DNA of 64,000 nt from Dipteris shenzhenensis (GCA_047967505.1 CM106538.1), one strand, 5' to 3'; shown: positions 35,080 through 46,830, counted from the first letter of the stretch. Translations and numbers: made by a program. The notes: generated from the letters alone by a model not told the origin.

Positions 35080-35431
35080 TGTTGAGATATCGAGCTCCAC
35101 TCACGATATGCCAAGGTGACCGTTGTGCATTTATGTCACCGACTTGTTAGCTACAGATGCGGTTGGTACACCGCCCACGAATAATAGCTGGATGACAGCC
35201 ATCCTTATCTACACTAGTTCGTGGCTCAGTTAGTATGCCACCTTAGTTAGTTGAGTTTGGTTTGAGACCCACATATAGGGTTCTTCTATTTCTTTGTACT
35301 AGAGTTCTTTTGGCTTTCACAACTAAGAAGAGGAAAATTGTTTTCAGCCTCCACCTTTGTGTGTATTCCCCCATTGTGCTTGTGAGAAAGCTGCAAGTGA
35401 GACTCCTTCCCTCTCTCCCACTATCTTCACA
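35080..35431 (+). repeat. 5' LTR of copia A2
   Basis: 352 bp, TGTTGAGATATCGAGC to CTATCTTCACA. Differs from the 3' LTR by six substitutions, mostly transitions, including loss of a CpG (TCGCG to TCACG). Confidence 0.95.
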
Positions 35432-35443
35432 TGGTATCAGAGC
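35432..35443 (+). other. Primer-binding site of copia A2
   Basis: TGGTATCAGAGC directly after the LTR; complementary to the initiator tRNA-Met 3' end. Confidence 0.9.
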
Positions 35444-35907
35444 CTTGTTCATGGTAAGGAGCTCAAGAAAGCAAACCAAGTTCGCAGTGTCCTGGTAAGA
35501 GGACAAGCGTTGCTTTCCTTTTTCGAGTTTGGGAGCAAATCTCTGTAGGTAGCACAGCCGGAAGTGCAAGAGTGCACTGTCTCAGATTGAGACGCCCTTC
35601 GCGGTGTGGCGAGAGGGCATTATATGCTGCGGGCAAGGGCAAAGCCCTTGGTGACTTTAATTTTTTGATTCGAGGTCATTTCGAGGCCCGCCGTTTTGGA
35701 GGCGGAAGTTCTCCGCAAGCACTCAGAAAAGGCCCTGTTTTTGTTGTGCGACCACTGTTCTGCAGGTTGGTGAAAAGTTGCTGCAGAAATTGCATCGTAT
35801 GCCTATGCGCAGAGACATTAGGAGTTGCAGAATCATCCTTATTGCCTGTTGATGCAAAATTGTCACTAGGAAGTGACTGTGTGGTGAAATACCACTTTCG
35901 TCAATTT

Positions 35908-36226
35908 TGCATTTATGTCACCGACTTGTTAGGCTGCAGATGCGGTTGGTACACTACCTGTGAATAATAGCTGGATGACAACTATCCTTATGTACTTTAG
36001 TTCGTGGCTTAGTTAGTATGCACCTTAGTTAGCTGAGTTTGGTTTGAGACCCACATATAGGGTTCTTCTATTTCTTTGTACTAGAGTTCTTTTGGCTTTC
36101 ACAAGTAAGAAGAGGAAAACTGTTTTCAACCTCCACCTTTATGTGTATTCCCCCCATTGTGTATGTGAGAAAGCTGCAAGTGAGACTCCTTCCTTCTCTC
36201 CCACTATCTTCACATGGTATCAGAGC
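35908..36226 (+). repeat. Internal partial LTR and second primer site within A2
   Basis: From 35908 the leader changes into LTR sequence starting at about LTR base 48 (GCATTTATGTCACCGAC), runs to the LTR end CTTCACA at 36214, and continues with another TGGTATCAGAGC (36215-36226) and a second copy of the leader. Variants such as 'tatgtacttTagttcgtgg' resemble the A1/A3 LTRs more than A2's own LTRs, so it came from a different subfamily member. Confidence 0.92.
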
Positions 36227-36761
36227 CTCGTTCATGGTAAGGAGCTCAAGAAAGCAAACCAAGTTCGCAGTGTCCTGGTAAGAGGGCCAGTGTTGCTTTC
36301 CTTTTTCGAGGTTGGGAGCAAATCTCTACAGGTAGCACAACTGGAAAGTGCAAGAGTGCATTGCCTTAGATTGAGACACCCTTTGCAGTGTGGTGAGAGG
36401 AGGGCAGTATATGTTGCAGGAGCAAGCAAAGCCCTTGGTGACTTTATTTTTCTGATTCGAGGTCATTTCGGGGCCCGTTTTGGAGGCGGAAGTTCTCCGC
36501 AGGCACTCAGAAAAAGGCCCTGTTTTTGCTATGCGACCACTGTTCTATAGGTCGGTGAAAAGTTGCCGCAGAAATTGCATCGTATGCCTGTGCGCAGAGA
36601 CATTGGGAGTTGCAAAATCATCCTTATTGCCTGTTGATGCAAAATCGTCACTAGGAAGTGACTGTGTGGTGAAATACCACTTTCGTCAGTTTTGCAGATT
36701 TGCCCGTGTGAGGCAAAAGCTATGTTTTTTGCAGTGACAGAATATTTTGTAGTGTTCTGTA

Positions 36762-37406
36762 ATGGCATCTGATTCTCTTTCATAGATTGTCACTGAAAAG
36801 CTTGACAAGAACAACTTCCAGGCATGGAAGTTTAGAATGACGAATTTCTTGATGGGAAAAGGCTTTGGGAGTTCATTACAAGAAATGAAGAAGAACCTGT
36901 TCTTCCTAATGTTCCCAATCAATACGAAATGCAGGCATCAAAGGATGGCATGAGAGAGCCAGGAAAGTTATGTACTGGCTGTCTATCAGTATTTCGGACT
37001 CCATGATTGTGCATATTCAAGACGCAAGTACGCCAAAGGAGGCATGGGATACTTTGGCAAAAATGTACAGCACAAATATGCAAGCCAGGAAAATGCAGCT
37101 CAAAAAGGAGTTGCACAATGTGCAAAGAGAAAATTTGAGCATAAATGACTACCACATGAAGGTGAAGAAAATTGCAGATGCACTTGCTTCCATTGGGTCA
37201 CCAGTGGAAGATGATGATCTAGTTTCTGTGACCTTGAATGGTCTAGGAAAGGATTATGCACAGTTCCGGACATCCATTGCCGTCCGTGAAAAATTTCCTG
37301 ATTTTGAAGAGTTGTTTGCTCGTCTAATTTCTGAAGAGCAGAGAAATGGGGATGCATCTTCTTCAGCAGGAACTTCAAAAGAAGCTGTCTTCTACTCAAA
37401 TGCTGG
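36762..37406 (+). pseudogene. Copia A2 gag, deleted at its 3' end
   Basis: Starts ATGGCATCTGATTC. An early TAG sits where A3 has CAG (DSLSQIV), and a small indel lies near 36862. From 36970 it reads open: MIVHIQDASTPKEAWDTLAK through the UBN2-type gag core (QLKKELHNVQ, LNGLGKDYAQFRTSI, FEELFARLISEEQ) to FYSNAG. There it joins directly to GHAEWMQDARK, which in A1 and A3 lies after the protease motif. About 0.4 kb, encoding the RG-rich tail, the zinc knuckle and the protease D-S-G-A, is missing. Confidence 0.85.
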
Positions 37407-40400
37407 GTCATGCTGAATGGATGCAGGATGCAAGGAAAATGGAAAAACCAGGATTTGTGGAGACTGGTGATGATATTGCACATCCTATTGTGCATATTGG
37501 CAAAATTCCTCTGTCTATGCAGGATGGGAAAAAGAAATAATTGTCTGATGTATTTCATGTCCCAAACATCACCAAGAACCTGGTTTCTGTTGGTCAAATG
37601 GTTGAGCAGGGCTTGAAGGTCAGATTCAATCCTCATGGACGTTTTGTTGAGGATATGAAAAATAATGGTCGCTTGATAGCAAAAGGAAAGAAGAAAGGCA
37701 GAATGTTTACGCTGGATGTGGACATGCCTGAATTGAGTGCAGCAATGTTTGCACATGGGACCGGTGTAGTTGCAGATATTGATATCTAGCATAAACGCAT
37801 TGGTCATGTTAATGTACAGTGACTTAAATCAATGTAGGCCCAAAATATTGTTGCAGGATTGCCTAAATTCAAGGTTGCAGAAATGCATAAGGTGTGTGAA
37901 GCCTATCAATTTGGAAAACAGGCAAGGAAACCATTTCCTAAGCATGTGCAAGAGAGTAAAAAGCCATTGGAATTAATCCACTCTGATGTATGGACTACTA
38001 AAGCTGCATCTATTGGAGGTTGTCACTATTTTGTCACATTTATTGATGACTTCAGCAGAAAACTTTGGGTGTATTTTATGAAAAAGAAAAGTGAAGTGTT
38101 TGGGCACTTCAAAGCTTTTAAAGCTATGATTGAAAAAGAAATAGGCCTGCAAATAAAATGCCTAAGGTCAGATGGAGGGGAAGAGTACCTCTCAAATGAG
38201 TTTGCAAGGTTCTTGCAGGAGCATGGTATAAAGCAGCAATATTCATGCAGTCATACCCCACAGCAAAATGGAATTGCAGAAAGGAAAAATAGGCATATTG
38301 GAGAGGTATCTCGGGCTATGCTAAATGAAAAAGATCTACCAGATTATGATTGGGCTGAAGCAGTTGCTACAGTAGTTTATATAATGAACAGGACTCCCAC
38401 TGCAGCAATACATGGCATGATGCCAGAGGAGATGTATACTGGTAGGAAACCAGATATTTCTCATTTGAAAATTGTTGGTTGCATTGCCTATGTTCATGTG
38501 CGAGATGAGTTGAGGTCCAAGTTGGATCCAAAGGCTGAGAAGTGCATCTTTATTGGTTATTCTTTGCAGCAGAAAGGGTATAGATGCTATAACCCTTCTA
38601 CACGTAAGTTCACAGTGAGCAGAGATGTTGTTTTTGATGAGATGAGCAGCTGGTATAAACCAGTAAATGTGATGATTGATGTAGATGCACATAATTCACA
38701 GCAGCAATCACAAAACATCAGTGGACCTGGAGTGTCCTCTAGCAGTGGTTCACATACTTCACCATGGACAGGCAGATTGCGATCAGGAGAATCTCCTCAA
38801 AGCAATGCAGAGAGTGGTATGCAGGTATCACGAAAAGGAAAAGAGAAGGTAGATCAGCCCATGTTTCATGTGAATGCAGGTCACTCTTATGTGGATGGTG
38901 AATCCAGTGGCTCAGAACAGAGCATTGATGATGAGTTGGGTATTCCTTCTGTTGTTACACCTGGAGTAAGGAAGACCAGGGATATTTTGAGAGCACCTGG
39001 AAGCGAGCCTATTTTGCACAGGTCTACCAGGGTTAGGTATCCTGTGGATAGGCTGAAATATGATGGATTTACAGCCATTCACTATGCCTATATGGTCAAG
39101 GTGATACAGGAACCAGAACCCACTTCTTTTGAGCAAGCCATGGGAAATGAAAAATGGGAGAAAGCCATGGATGAAGAAATGGATGCCTTGGATGCAAATG
39201 CTACATGGGAATTGGTGCCTTTGCCTAAAGACAAGAATGCAATTGGCTGTAAGTGGGTTTATAAGATCAAGCACAATGCATATGGTTCTGTGAATAGATA
39301 CAAGGCAAGATTAGTTGTCAAGGGGTATGCACAGACATATGGCATTGATTATGAAGAAACTTTCAGCCCGGTTGCAAGGATGGCAACCGTAAGAGCAGCC
39401 ATTGCTATGGCCGCATCAAAGGGATGGTCTTTACATCAGATGGATGTAAAGAATGCCTTCTTGCATGGTGATTTGCAAGAAGAGGTCTTTATGGAGCAGC
39501 AAGCAGGTTATGTTCATGCTATTCATCCTGAGTTTGTTTGCAGGTTGAAGAAAGCCTTGTATGGCTTGAAGCAAGCACCTAGAGCATGGTCTGACAAGAT
39601 AGGACAGTATCTTGTCACTATTGGCTTTCAGATTTCCAAGGCAGATTTCTCACTCTATGTGAGAAAAATAGAGAAAGGGATTATGCTGCTTGTCATTTAT
39701 GTTGATGATTTGATCATCACAGGTGATAGTGATGAAGATATCCTTCATGTGAAAATGCTATTGAGGCAGAAGTTTGAGATGAAGGATTTGGGAGAGCTAC
39801 GTTATTTCTTGGGCATTGAGGTGATTAGATCACCAAGTGGGATACAGCTCTTGCAAAGGCAGTATGGACTGGACATGCTGTCCAAATATGGGATGACAGG
39901 CTGTAAGCCTATTTCAGTTCCTTTGGAGCAGAATGTGAAGCTGAGCGCAGATGTAGGTGAGCTTCTGGAAGACCCTACTATGTACAGACGCATAGTAGGA
40001 AGTTTGATTTACATGACTATTACCAGGCTAGATTTGAGTTATGCTGTTGGGTTGGTAAGTCAGTTTATGCAGGCTCCAAGGAAACCGCATTTGGATGCGG
40101 CTAGATGCATACTCAGGTATGTGAAGTCCACATTGCAGTATGGACTACTCTATGAGGCTGGGGTTCAGATACAGTTGCATGGATACATTGATGCTAATTG
40201 GGCTGGTAGTATTTCTGATAGACGATCTACCAGTGGATATGTGTTCTCTTTTGGGAGTGCTGCAGTCACTTGGAGCAGTAAGAAACAGCCTACAGTTGCC
40301 TTGTCGAGCACAGAGGCTGAGTACAGGGGTGCAGCAATGGCTGCATGTGAGGTAGCTTGGTTGCATAAGCTACTCTATGATATGCATCAGTCTACAGATG

Positions 40401-40699
40401 GGCCAGTTGTCATTTATTGTGACAACATGAGTAGTATACACTTGGCAAATAACCCAATCTATCATGCTAGAACAAAGCACATTGAGGTGCATTATCACTA
40501 TGTGCAGGAGAAGGTTTTACTAGGTCTTATTGATCTAGTTTATGTCAGCACAGAGGATCAGGTAGCTGACATATTCACGAAGGCATTGGGCATAGAGAAG
40601 CTGCACAAGTTCAGAGACCTGCTTGGTGTGCAAGAATTGAGATTGAGCTCGAGGGGGAGTGTTGAGATATCGAGCTCCACTCGCGATATGCCAAGGTGA
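37407..40699 (+). pseudogene. Copia A2 pol: integrase, RT and RNase H (946 open codons)
   Basis: Homology starts at GHAEWMQDARK, with stops at 37538, 37787, 37820 (TGA shared with A1 and A3) and 37835. From 37838 the frame is open to 40699. Integrase: HSDVW, SDGGEEYLS and NGIAERKNRHI give an intact D-D-E set, but the zinc-finger part lies upstream of the stops. [41 protein letters not shown] and YVDDLIITGDSDED. RNase H: DANWAGS, STEAEYRGAA, YCDNMSSIHL and ADIFTKALG. Translation ends about 40 bases inside the 3' LTR, so pol overlaps U3. Intact RT and RNase H motifs with no protease make it non-autonomous at best. Confidence 0.9.
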
Positions 40700-41011
40700 C
40701 CGTTGTGCATTTATGTCACCGACTTGTTAGCTGGAGATGCGGTTGGTACACCGCCCACGAATAATAGCTGGATGATAGCTATCCTTATCTACACTAGTTC
40801 GTGGCTCAGTTAGTATGCCACCTTAGTTAGTTGAGTTTGGTTTGAGACCCACATATAGGGTTCTTCTATTTCTTTGTACTAGAGTTCTTTTGGCTTTCAC
40901 AACTAAGAAGAGGAAAACTGTTTTCAGCCTCCACCTTTGTGTGTATTCCCCCATTGTGCTTGTGAGAAAGCTGCAAGTGAGACTCCTTCCCTCTCTCCCA
41001 CTATCTTCACA
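40660..41011 (+). repeat. 3' LTR of copia A2
   Basis: 352 bp, preceded by the polypurine tract GAGCTCGAGGGGGAG (40645-40659). Followed by the target duplication TGAAG and then the right part of the split block. Confidence 0.95.
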
Positions 41012-41815
41012 TGAAGTACACCTCCCACCCATCAAATCTTGAAAGATTAAGTACATGCAACCTGCCCCTGCCCTGCAAATGCCTGCAACCTGCAACCTCG
41101 ACATGACCTTGCACAGACTTTGGTTTGCCATTGTCTTCTTTCGGGTAAGTTGTCTTCTATTCTTTGCTTACCTCACCATCTAGGTTCTCTGGGTCTATTC
41201 TGGACTGATCGTGGCTTTGGAATCAATGACAACATGTAGCTCACCATGGCTTACAAGAGAAGTAGATAGAGGCTGCCAGACATGAAAGCTGAAAAGCCAA
41301 GTCAAGGCACAAGGAACAGATTGCGGGTCGAGAAAAGCATTGGCATAGTATCGAAATGGCAATGGAATATGCTTTTGCAACATTTGCAAAGGGAGAAACA
41401 ACGTGAAGAAAGAAGACTCCTTGCAAAGTAGTAGCAAGAAGCAGTTGCAAATGCACGCATTCAATCATTGCCATCAAAGCAAAGAACAAGAGATGTGGTG
41501 TCACAATTGCTGGGAGCATTTGAGGTAGCAACATCAGGACATTCAGGTGATTATGAATCTTGAGTCTTCATAAGCTTTAGCCTGCATTCTAAAGTTTGTA
41601 GAGTAACAACCCTACCAACACCTCAGGAGATGCACGCCCAAGAGGTGATGCTGTCTAACCTGAGAAATGGCAAGGGGTGCACAGCTTAGATCAATTAGCT
41701 ACAAGCAGGGTGACATTAGCTATGTTGGTGTCTCCTAAAACAAAGGAGAAACAGCTTGGAGGCACAATATTAAAGACATTGTCAATTAGAAGGACCAACG
41801 TGGCTCCATCGACGA
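41012..41815. repeat. Right part of the duplicated block interrupted by A2
   Basis: From TACACCTCCCACCC it aligns with 57013-57830, with small indels. Homology stops at about 41815 ('ccatcgacgaagg' versus 'ccatcgacaatgg'), where copia B sequence starts. Confidence 0.88.
41250..41564 (+). pseudogene. Broken copy of the small basic ORF at 57244
   Basis: Matches the intact 105-codon frame at 57244-57561 codon for codon but has in-frame stops after MAYKRSR and in the Gln run (TAG TAG where the other copy has CAG CAG). It still shows RNRLRVEKSIGIVSKWQWNM and VSQLLGAFEVATSG. Gln codon loss by C-to-T change again fits the decay pattern of this window. Confidence 0.6.
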
Positions 41816-41921
41816 AGGTGATATTTCACTCTATTGTGGCATACACATTTGGGTGCACCTGGTATTTGGTGTGATTCTCTCTTGCAAGCACTAGCATTTG
41901 GGATTTTGTTTCATTTACATC

Positions 41922-44900
41922 ATGGCATCCTCTTCCATGTCTGAAAAGGAGTTTTTCAGCATTGAAAAGTTTGATGGGACAAACTTTTCTTTGTGAAAAG
42001 AACAAATAAGGGATGTGTTTATTCAAAAGAAGCTGATTAAACCCTTGGCAGGGATTGAAGCTAAGCCTACAAATATGTCTGAGGATGATTGGAATGAGTT
42101 GGATGCATTAGCAAAGTCTACTATTAGACTTCATCTTGCAGAGTCAGTTTATTTCACAGTAGTAAATGAGCAGACTACGGAAGATTTATGGAAGAAACTG
42201 TGTGCCACTTATGAGAAGGAAACTGCCTCTAATAAAGTTTACCTCAGGAAGAGGTTGTTTGAGCTGCAAATGAAGGAAGGGGTCTCCATTGCTTCTCACT
42301 TGAATGAATTCAATATTATTTTCAGCCAGCTTCAGGCTCAGAAGATGAATTTTGATGTGGAGACTAAGGCAATATTTCTCTTATGTTCATTGCCATCCTC
42401 ATGGGATACCTTCCGTACAGCTGTCAATAACTCTGCACCTGGTGGAGTATTGAAATTTGATGATGTTGTGGGTAGCTTGTTGGCCGAGGAGATTAGACGG
42501 AAGTCTATGGATGGCAACAAGCAGGATGCAACCTTAAATGTGCAAAGGGGCAGATCACAGTTCAGGGGGAAGTCCCATGAAAGAGGGAAGTCTCGTAGCA
42601 AATCCAGGGCACGGAACATTAAGTGTTACCATTGTGGCAAGAAGGGCCATATGAAAAAGGATTGCTACAAGCTGAAAAGAGAGCAAAAGGATAAGAAAAA
42701 GAATGCAAATTGGGGTGCAAATCAAAAGGAAGAGAGTCCAAGGGAGGACAAAGGAAAAGTGAAGATCGAGGAGATCAATGCAGTCACACTTTTTAGTGAT
42801 AATGACATTCTCTTCATGTCTAGTTTATCTACAGAGTTGCTTACCACTTCAGATGATGCGTATTCCTAGGATTGGATTTTGGATTCTGGTGCTTCATTCC
42901 ATGTTACTCCCCATAAGGAATGGTTGTCCACTTATGACAGTGGAAAGATAGGTTGTGTGCATCTTGGCAATGACTATGCATGTGACATAGTGGGAGTAGG
43001 TGACATAAAGTTTTCTTTTGCAAATGGGTCTGCATTTGTTTTGAAACATGTGAGACATGTGCCTAAGCTGACCAAGAGTCTTATTTCAGTGGGTCGGCTA
43101 GATGATGCTTGCTTTCACACCACTTTTGGCTTTCAGAGTTGGAAAATTCAGAAGGGCTCTATGCTTTTGGCCAAGGGTGCCAAGTGTGGGACTTTGTATC
43201 CCTTACATGTATCAGGGGTATTTGATCATGTTGTTGCAATAACCGAGCAGCCAAGCACTTCTTTGTGGCATTGCGGGTTGGGGCACATGAGCCAGAATGG
43301 AATGAAACTCTTATGCCGTTTGGGTTATGTACCGCATTTGAGTTTCTCTGATTTTGAATTTTGTGAGCACTGTCTCTATGGGAAGCAGACTAAATCAGCC
43401 CATAAAAGAAAGGGAAAGAAAGAGTTTGAAAAGCTTGATTTGGTGCATTCAAACGTATGTGGTCCCATGCCTACACGGTCATTAGGTGGGGCTGAATACT
43501 ATGTGACATTCATTGATGATGCAACTAGGAAAGTGTGGGCTTATGCTATAGCTCAGAAGAGTGATGTGTTCCAGATATTTCAGAAATGGCTGGCCTTGGT
43601 TGAGAATCAGTCAGGTAGAATGCGTAAATGCCTACGGACTGACAATGGTGGAGAGTATCTCTCTCATGACTTTCAGCATTTCTGTGATACACGTGGGATT
43701 AAGAGGGACCTCACATCCCCTCGTACTCCAGAGCAAAATCCAATTGCAGAAAAGATGAACTGTAGCATTCAAGAAAGGTTGCAATGCATTCTTTCCAATG
43801 CAAGTCTTTCTGGTGGTTTTTGGGCTAAGGCAATGAAGACTGCAGTGCATGTGATCAATAGATCACCTAGTAAGAGTTTGGATGGTGGTATTCCTAAAGA
43901 GGCATGGAGTGGCAAGAAGCCCTCTTACTCTCATTTGCATATATTTGGGTGTGAGGCATATGCACATGTGCCAAAAGAGTTTCAAAAGAAGCTAGATCCT
44001 AAGTCTAGGAAATGCATCTTTCTAGGTTATGGTGAAAGTGGAGAGATGGGCTATCGTCTCTAGGCTCCAGAAGCAAAGAAGATCATACGCAGCCATGATG
44101 TAGTCTTCAATGAGAAGAAGATGCATAAGACACCCATGAGGGATGTGGAAATGAGGAGAATCACTTTCCAGGATGTGAATCCACCTGCATATGTTGATAG
44201 ACAGCAAGCTGTCCATGCACCAAATGTGCAAGAAATGGTACCACCAAGTACTCCCACAGGTATACAATCAAGGGTAGATGATGGATCATCTATTGGTGGA
44301 CATGATGAGCCAAATGTGGCTGATATGCAGGTGGGACAGCAAGCTGAAATGCCATTGAGAAGATCTTCTAGAGTGTCTAGACCGCCTGATAAGTTTATTC
44401 CAAGGGTAGACTATGTGATGCTTACTGATTGCGGGGAGCATTCTTGCTACAAAGAGGCTATGATGCGTGAGGATCAATGCAAGTGGGAGTATGCTATGCA
44501 ATCAAAGATGAGTTCACTTATGAAGAATAAGACTTGGGACTTGGTTTCTTTGCCACATGGAAAGAAAGCATTGCCATGTAAATGGATCTACAAAATGAAG
44601 GTCACAGGTGATGATGTGCCTAGGTACAAGGCCCGTTTGGTTGCTAAAGGGTTCAAGCAAGAGAAGGGTGTGGACTTTGATGAGATATTCTCTCCATTTG
44701 TGAAGATGACCACACTTAGATGCATGCTTGGACTAGTGGCAGTAGAGGATATGGAGCTTATGCAGATGGATGTCAAGACAGCTTTCTTGCATGGGGATTT
44801 GCATGAGGAAATTTACATGGTGCAGCTGGAAGGCTTTGAAGAAAAGGGCAAAGAGCATTTAGTTTGCAAGCTAAAGAAGAGTCTCTATGGTCTTAAGCAA

Positions 44901-46072
44901 GCCCCTAGAGAATGGTATCAAAAGTTTGATGCTTTCATTCAGTCTCAGGGTTTTAGAAGGAGTGAAATTGATCATTGCCTCTACACTAAAAGGGCTAAGG
45001 ATAGAGAATGGTATCAAAAGTTTGATGCTTTCATTCAGTCTCAGGGTTTTAGAAGGAGTGAAATTGATCATTGCCTCTACACTAAAAGGGCTAAGGATAG
45101 TAGCCTGATAATCCCAGCACTATATGTGGATGATATGCTATTGGCTAGCAAGAATACTTACGAGCTAGATGCATTAAAGGCCAAGTTGCATGAGGCCTTT
45201 GATATGAAGGATTTGGGACTTGTAGGTCATATTCTTGGTATGCGCATCACGCGTGATCGGAGTAGGAAACTCCTTTGGCTTTCACAAAAAGAGTATGTTA
45301 CAAAAGTATTGCAGTGTTTCAATATGGAGGGGGGGAAGGCAGTGAGTACTCCATTGCCTCCATATGTGAAACTGAGTCATACAGATAGTCCCAAATCAGA
45401 TGAGGAAAGGGCCATGATGGCCAAGGTTCCTTATGCATCAGCGGTTGGGAGTCTTATGTATGCTATGATAGCTACTAGACCAGACATTGCATTTGCAGTG
45501 GGAGTTGTTAGCCGGTATATGGCTAATCCAAGAAAGAGGCATTGGGAGGCAGTTAAGTGCATCATGAGGTACATGAAGGGTACCAAGGAGATGTGCATCT
45601 GCTTTGGTAGAGGAGACATGCGTGTACTTGGGTACACAAATTCAGACTATGCAGGGCATGTGGATAGTAGGAGATCCACTTCTGGTTATGTGTTTACCTT
45701 TGTAGGTGGTGCACTGTCGTGGATGCTTTGTCTACCATAGAGGCTACCACAGAGGCTGAGTATGTTGCAGCCACAGAGGGTTGCAAGGAGGCTATATGGC
45801 TTGATCAGCTAGTGGGAGATTTGGGGATTCATACAAGTGTACCGACATTGCATAGTGATTCCATGAGTGCTATTCAGCTAGCACGGAATCCGGTCTTTCA
45901 TGCAAAGACCAAACACATTGAGGTCAGGTACCATTTCATCACGAAAGTACTTGAGGACAAGCGCATAGAGCTTGTCAAGGTTCATACAGATGATAACCCT
46001 GCAGATATGCTGACAAATAGTCTACCTAGTCAGCGGTTTGAGTATTGTCGTATATTGATGGGCATTAGATAG
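41922..46072 (+). pseudogene. Copia B gag-pol polyprotein, almost a single frame
   Basis: One frame from ATG 41922 to about 45715 with only three stops: TGA 41994 (expected Trp), TAG 42867 and TAG 44061 (probably Gln). Gag with LKKLCATYEKE-type UBN2 core, zinc knuckle CYHCGKKGHMKKDC (about 42624), protease WILDSGASFHVTP (42873), integrase LWHCGLGHMS...CEHCLYGK, then VHSNVCGP where the first catalytic Asp is Asn, TDNGGEYLS and [54 protein letters not shown], a 32-residue duplication, then LYVDDMLLAS. RNase H: NSDYAGHVDSRRSTSGY, then a small deletion and frameshift at about 45720, resuming TEAEYVAATEG, SDSMSAIQL and ADMLTNSLP. Inactive, but only lightly decayed. Confidence 0.92.
44907..45098 (+). 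repeat. Exact 96-bp in-frame tandem duplication in copia B RT
   Basis: 44907-45002 and 45003-45098 are identical by my reading. Each encodes REWYQKFDAFIQSQG and the following 17 residues up to KRAKD. The extra copy sits just before the YVDD active-site strand and would displace it. Confidence 0.95.
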
Positions 46073-46125
46073 TATGCTCACTGGTTGTTCTCCCTTAAAG
46101 GCACATTGCCCTTTAAGTGGGAGGT

Positions 46126-46308
46126 TGTGGGGGTTAAAGGTCACTATGCCTTTACCTCAGTTATGTACAATACTCAAACACATATATAAATGAATGAAAA
46201 AGAAGATTACGGTGGTTTTGCACCCACCAAAACTTGTGTGGCTCTCTGTCTCTCTCTCTCTCTCTCTCTCCTTCTTCCGTTCTTGCTTCCGGTGAGAGCA
46301 CTCTCACA
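46126..46308 (+). repeat. 3' LTR of copia B (about 183 bp)
   Basis: Begins TGTGGGGGTTAAAGG after a purine-rich AAGTGGGAGGT and ends CACTCTCACA. It has a TATA-like ATATATAAATG near 46183 and an internal (TC)n tract (46247-46270). It is short for a copia LTR, and the start is inferred from the TG...CA rule because no second LTR is present. Confidence 0.65.
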
Positions 46309-46830
46309 AAGTAGTGCCAAAGCACTGTGAATGTAGTACCAAAACATTGGCAAAGCATTGCCAAAGCGTTAATAAAGATTTAACAAAGAACTACCAAAGG
46401 ACATGCAAAGCACAAGCAAAGCAATCACAAACAAAAAGCAGTACCAAAGCATTCACAAAGCAATACCAAATCGCATGCAAAGCACAAGCAAAGAAGTCAC
46501 AAACAAAAAGTAGAGCCAAAGCATTAACAAAGAAGTGCCAAAGCAAATGCAAAGAACAAACAAAGCAATCATAGATAGAAAGCACCGCCAAAACATTAGT
46601 GCCAAAGCACAAACAAAGTAGTGCCAAAGCATTGAGAAAGTAGTCACATTCCACACAATAAGGAATCACAGACCACATACAAAACAGGAATAATGCAGTG
46701 GCATGTCACATAGCACAGGTAGAAAGCAGTGCTGTAGCAATCTCAGGCAGAGTCAAAGCATTCACTGATGCATTGACAAAGCATTGATAAAGTAATGACA
46801 AAGCACATGCAAAGCACAACATTCTAAAGG
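46309..46830. repeat. Degenerate AAAGCA satellite, copy 2
   Basis: Aligns with 28512-28930 ('aagtagtgccaaagcactgtgaatgtagtacc' onward), then continues with similar units to about 46820. No gene. Confidence 0.85.

Larger units (their letters stand above)
35080..41011 (+). mobile_element. Complete copia element A2 with 5-bp target duplication
   Basis: Bounded by TGAAG at 35075-35079 and 41012-41016. The 5' and 3' LTRs are both 352 bp (TGTTGAG...TTCACA) and by my reading differ at six positions (about 1.7 per cent), so the insertion is fairly young. Internally it has a second primer site behind a partial LTR, a gag with a deletion, and a long open pol. The uninterrupted paralogous site is near 57000. 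Confidence 0.95.
41816..46308 (+). mobile_element. Copia element B, lacking a 5' LTR
   Basis: Coding starts at 41922 and the element ends with a short 3' LTR (46126-46308). No copy of this LTR occurs at the left end; a weak primer-site-like TGGTATTTGGTG lies at about 41859. The left flank belongs to the duplicated block (paralogue at 57013-57830) and the right flank to the AAAGCA satellite (paralogue at 28505), so the two flanks come from different sequence contexts and the left part of the element is missing. Confidence 0.85.

Noticed and set aside
37859-40699. A 946-codon host gene
   Set aside because: Integrase, RT and RNase H motifs, flanking LTRs and target duplication identify it as copia pol.
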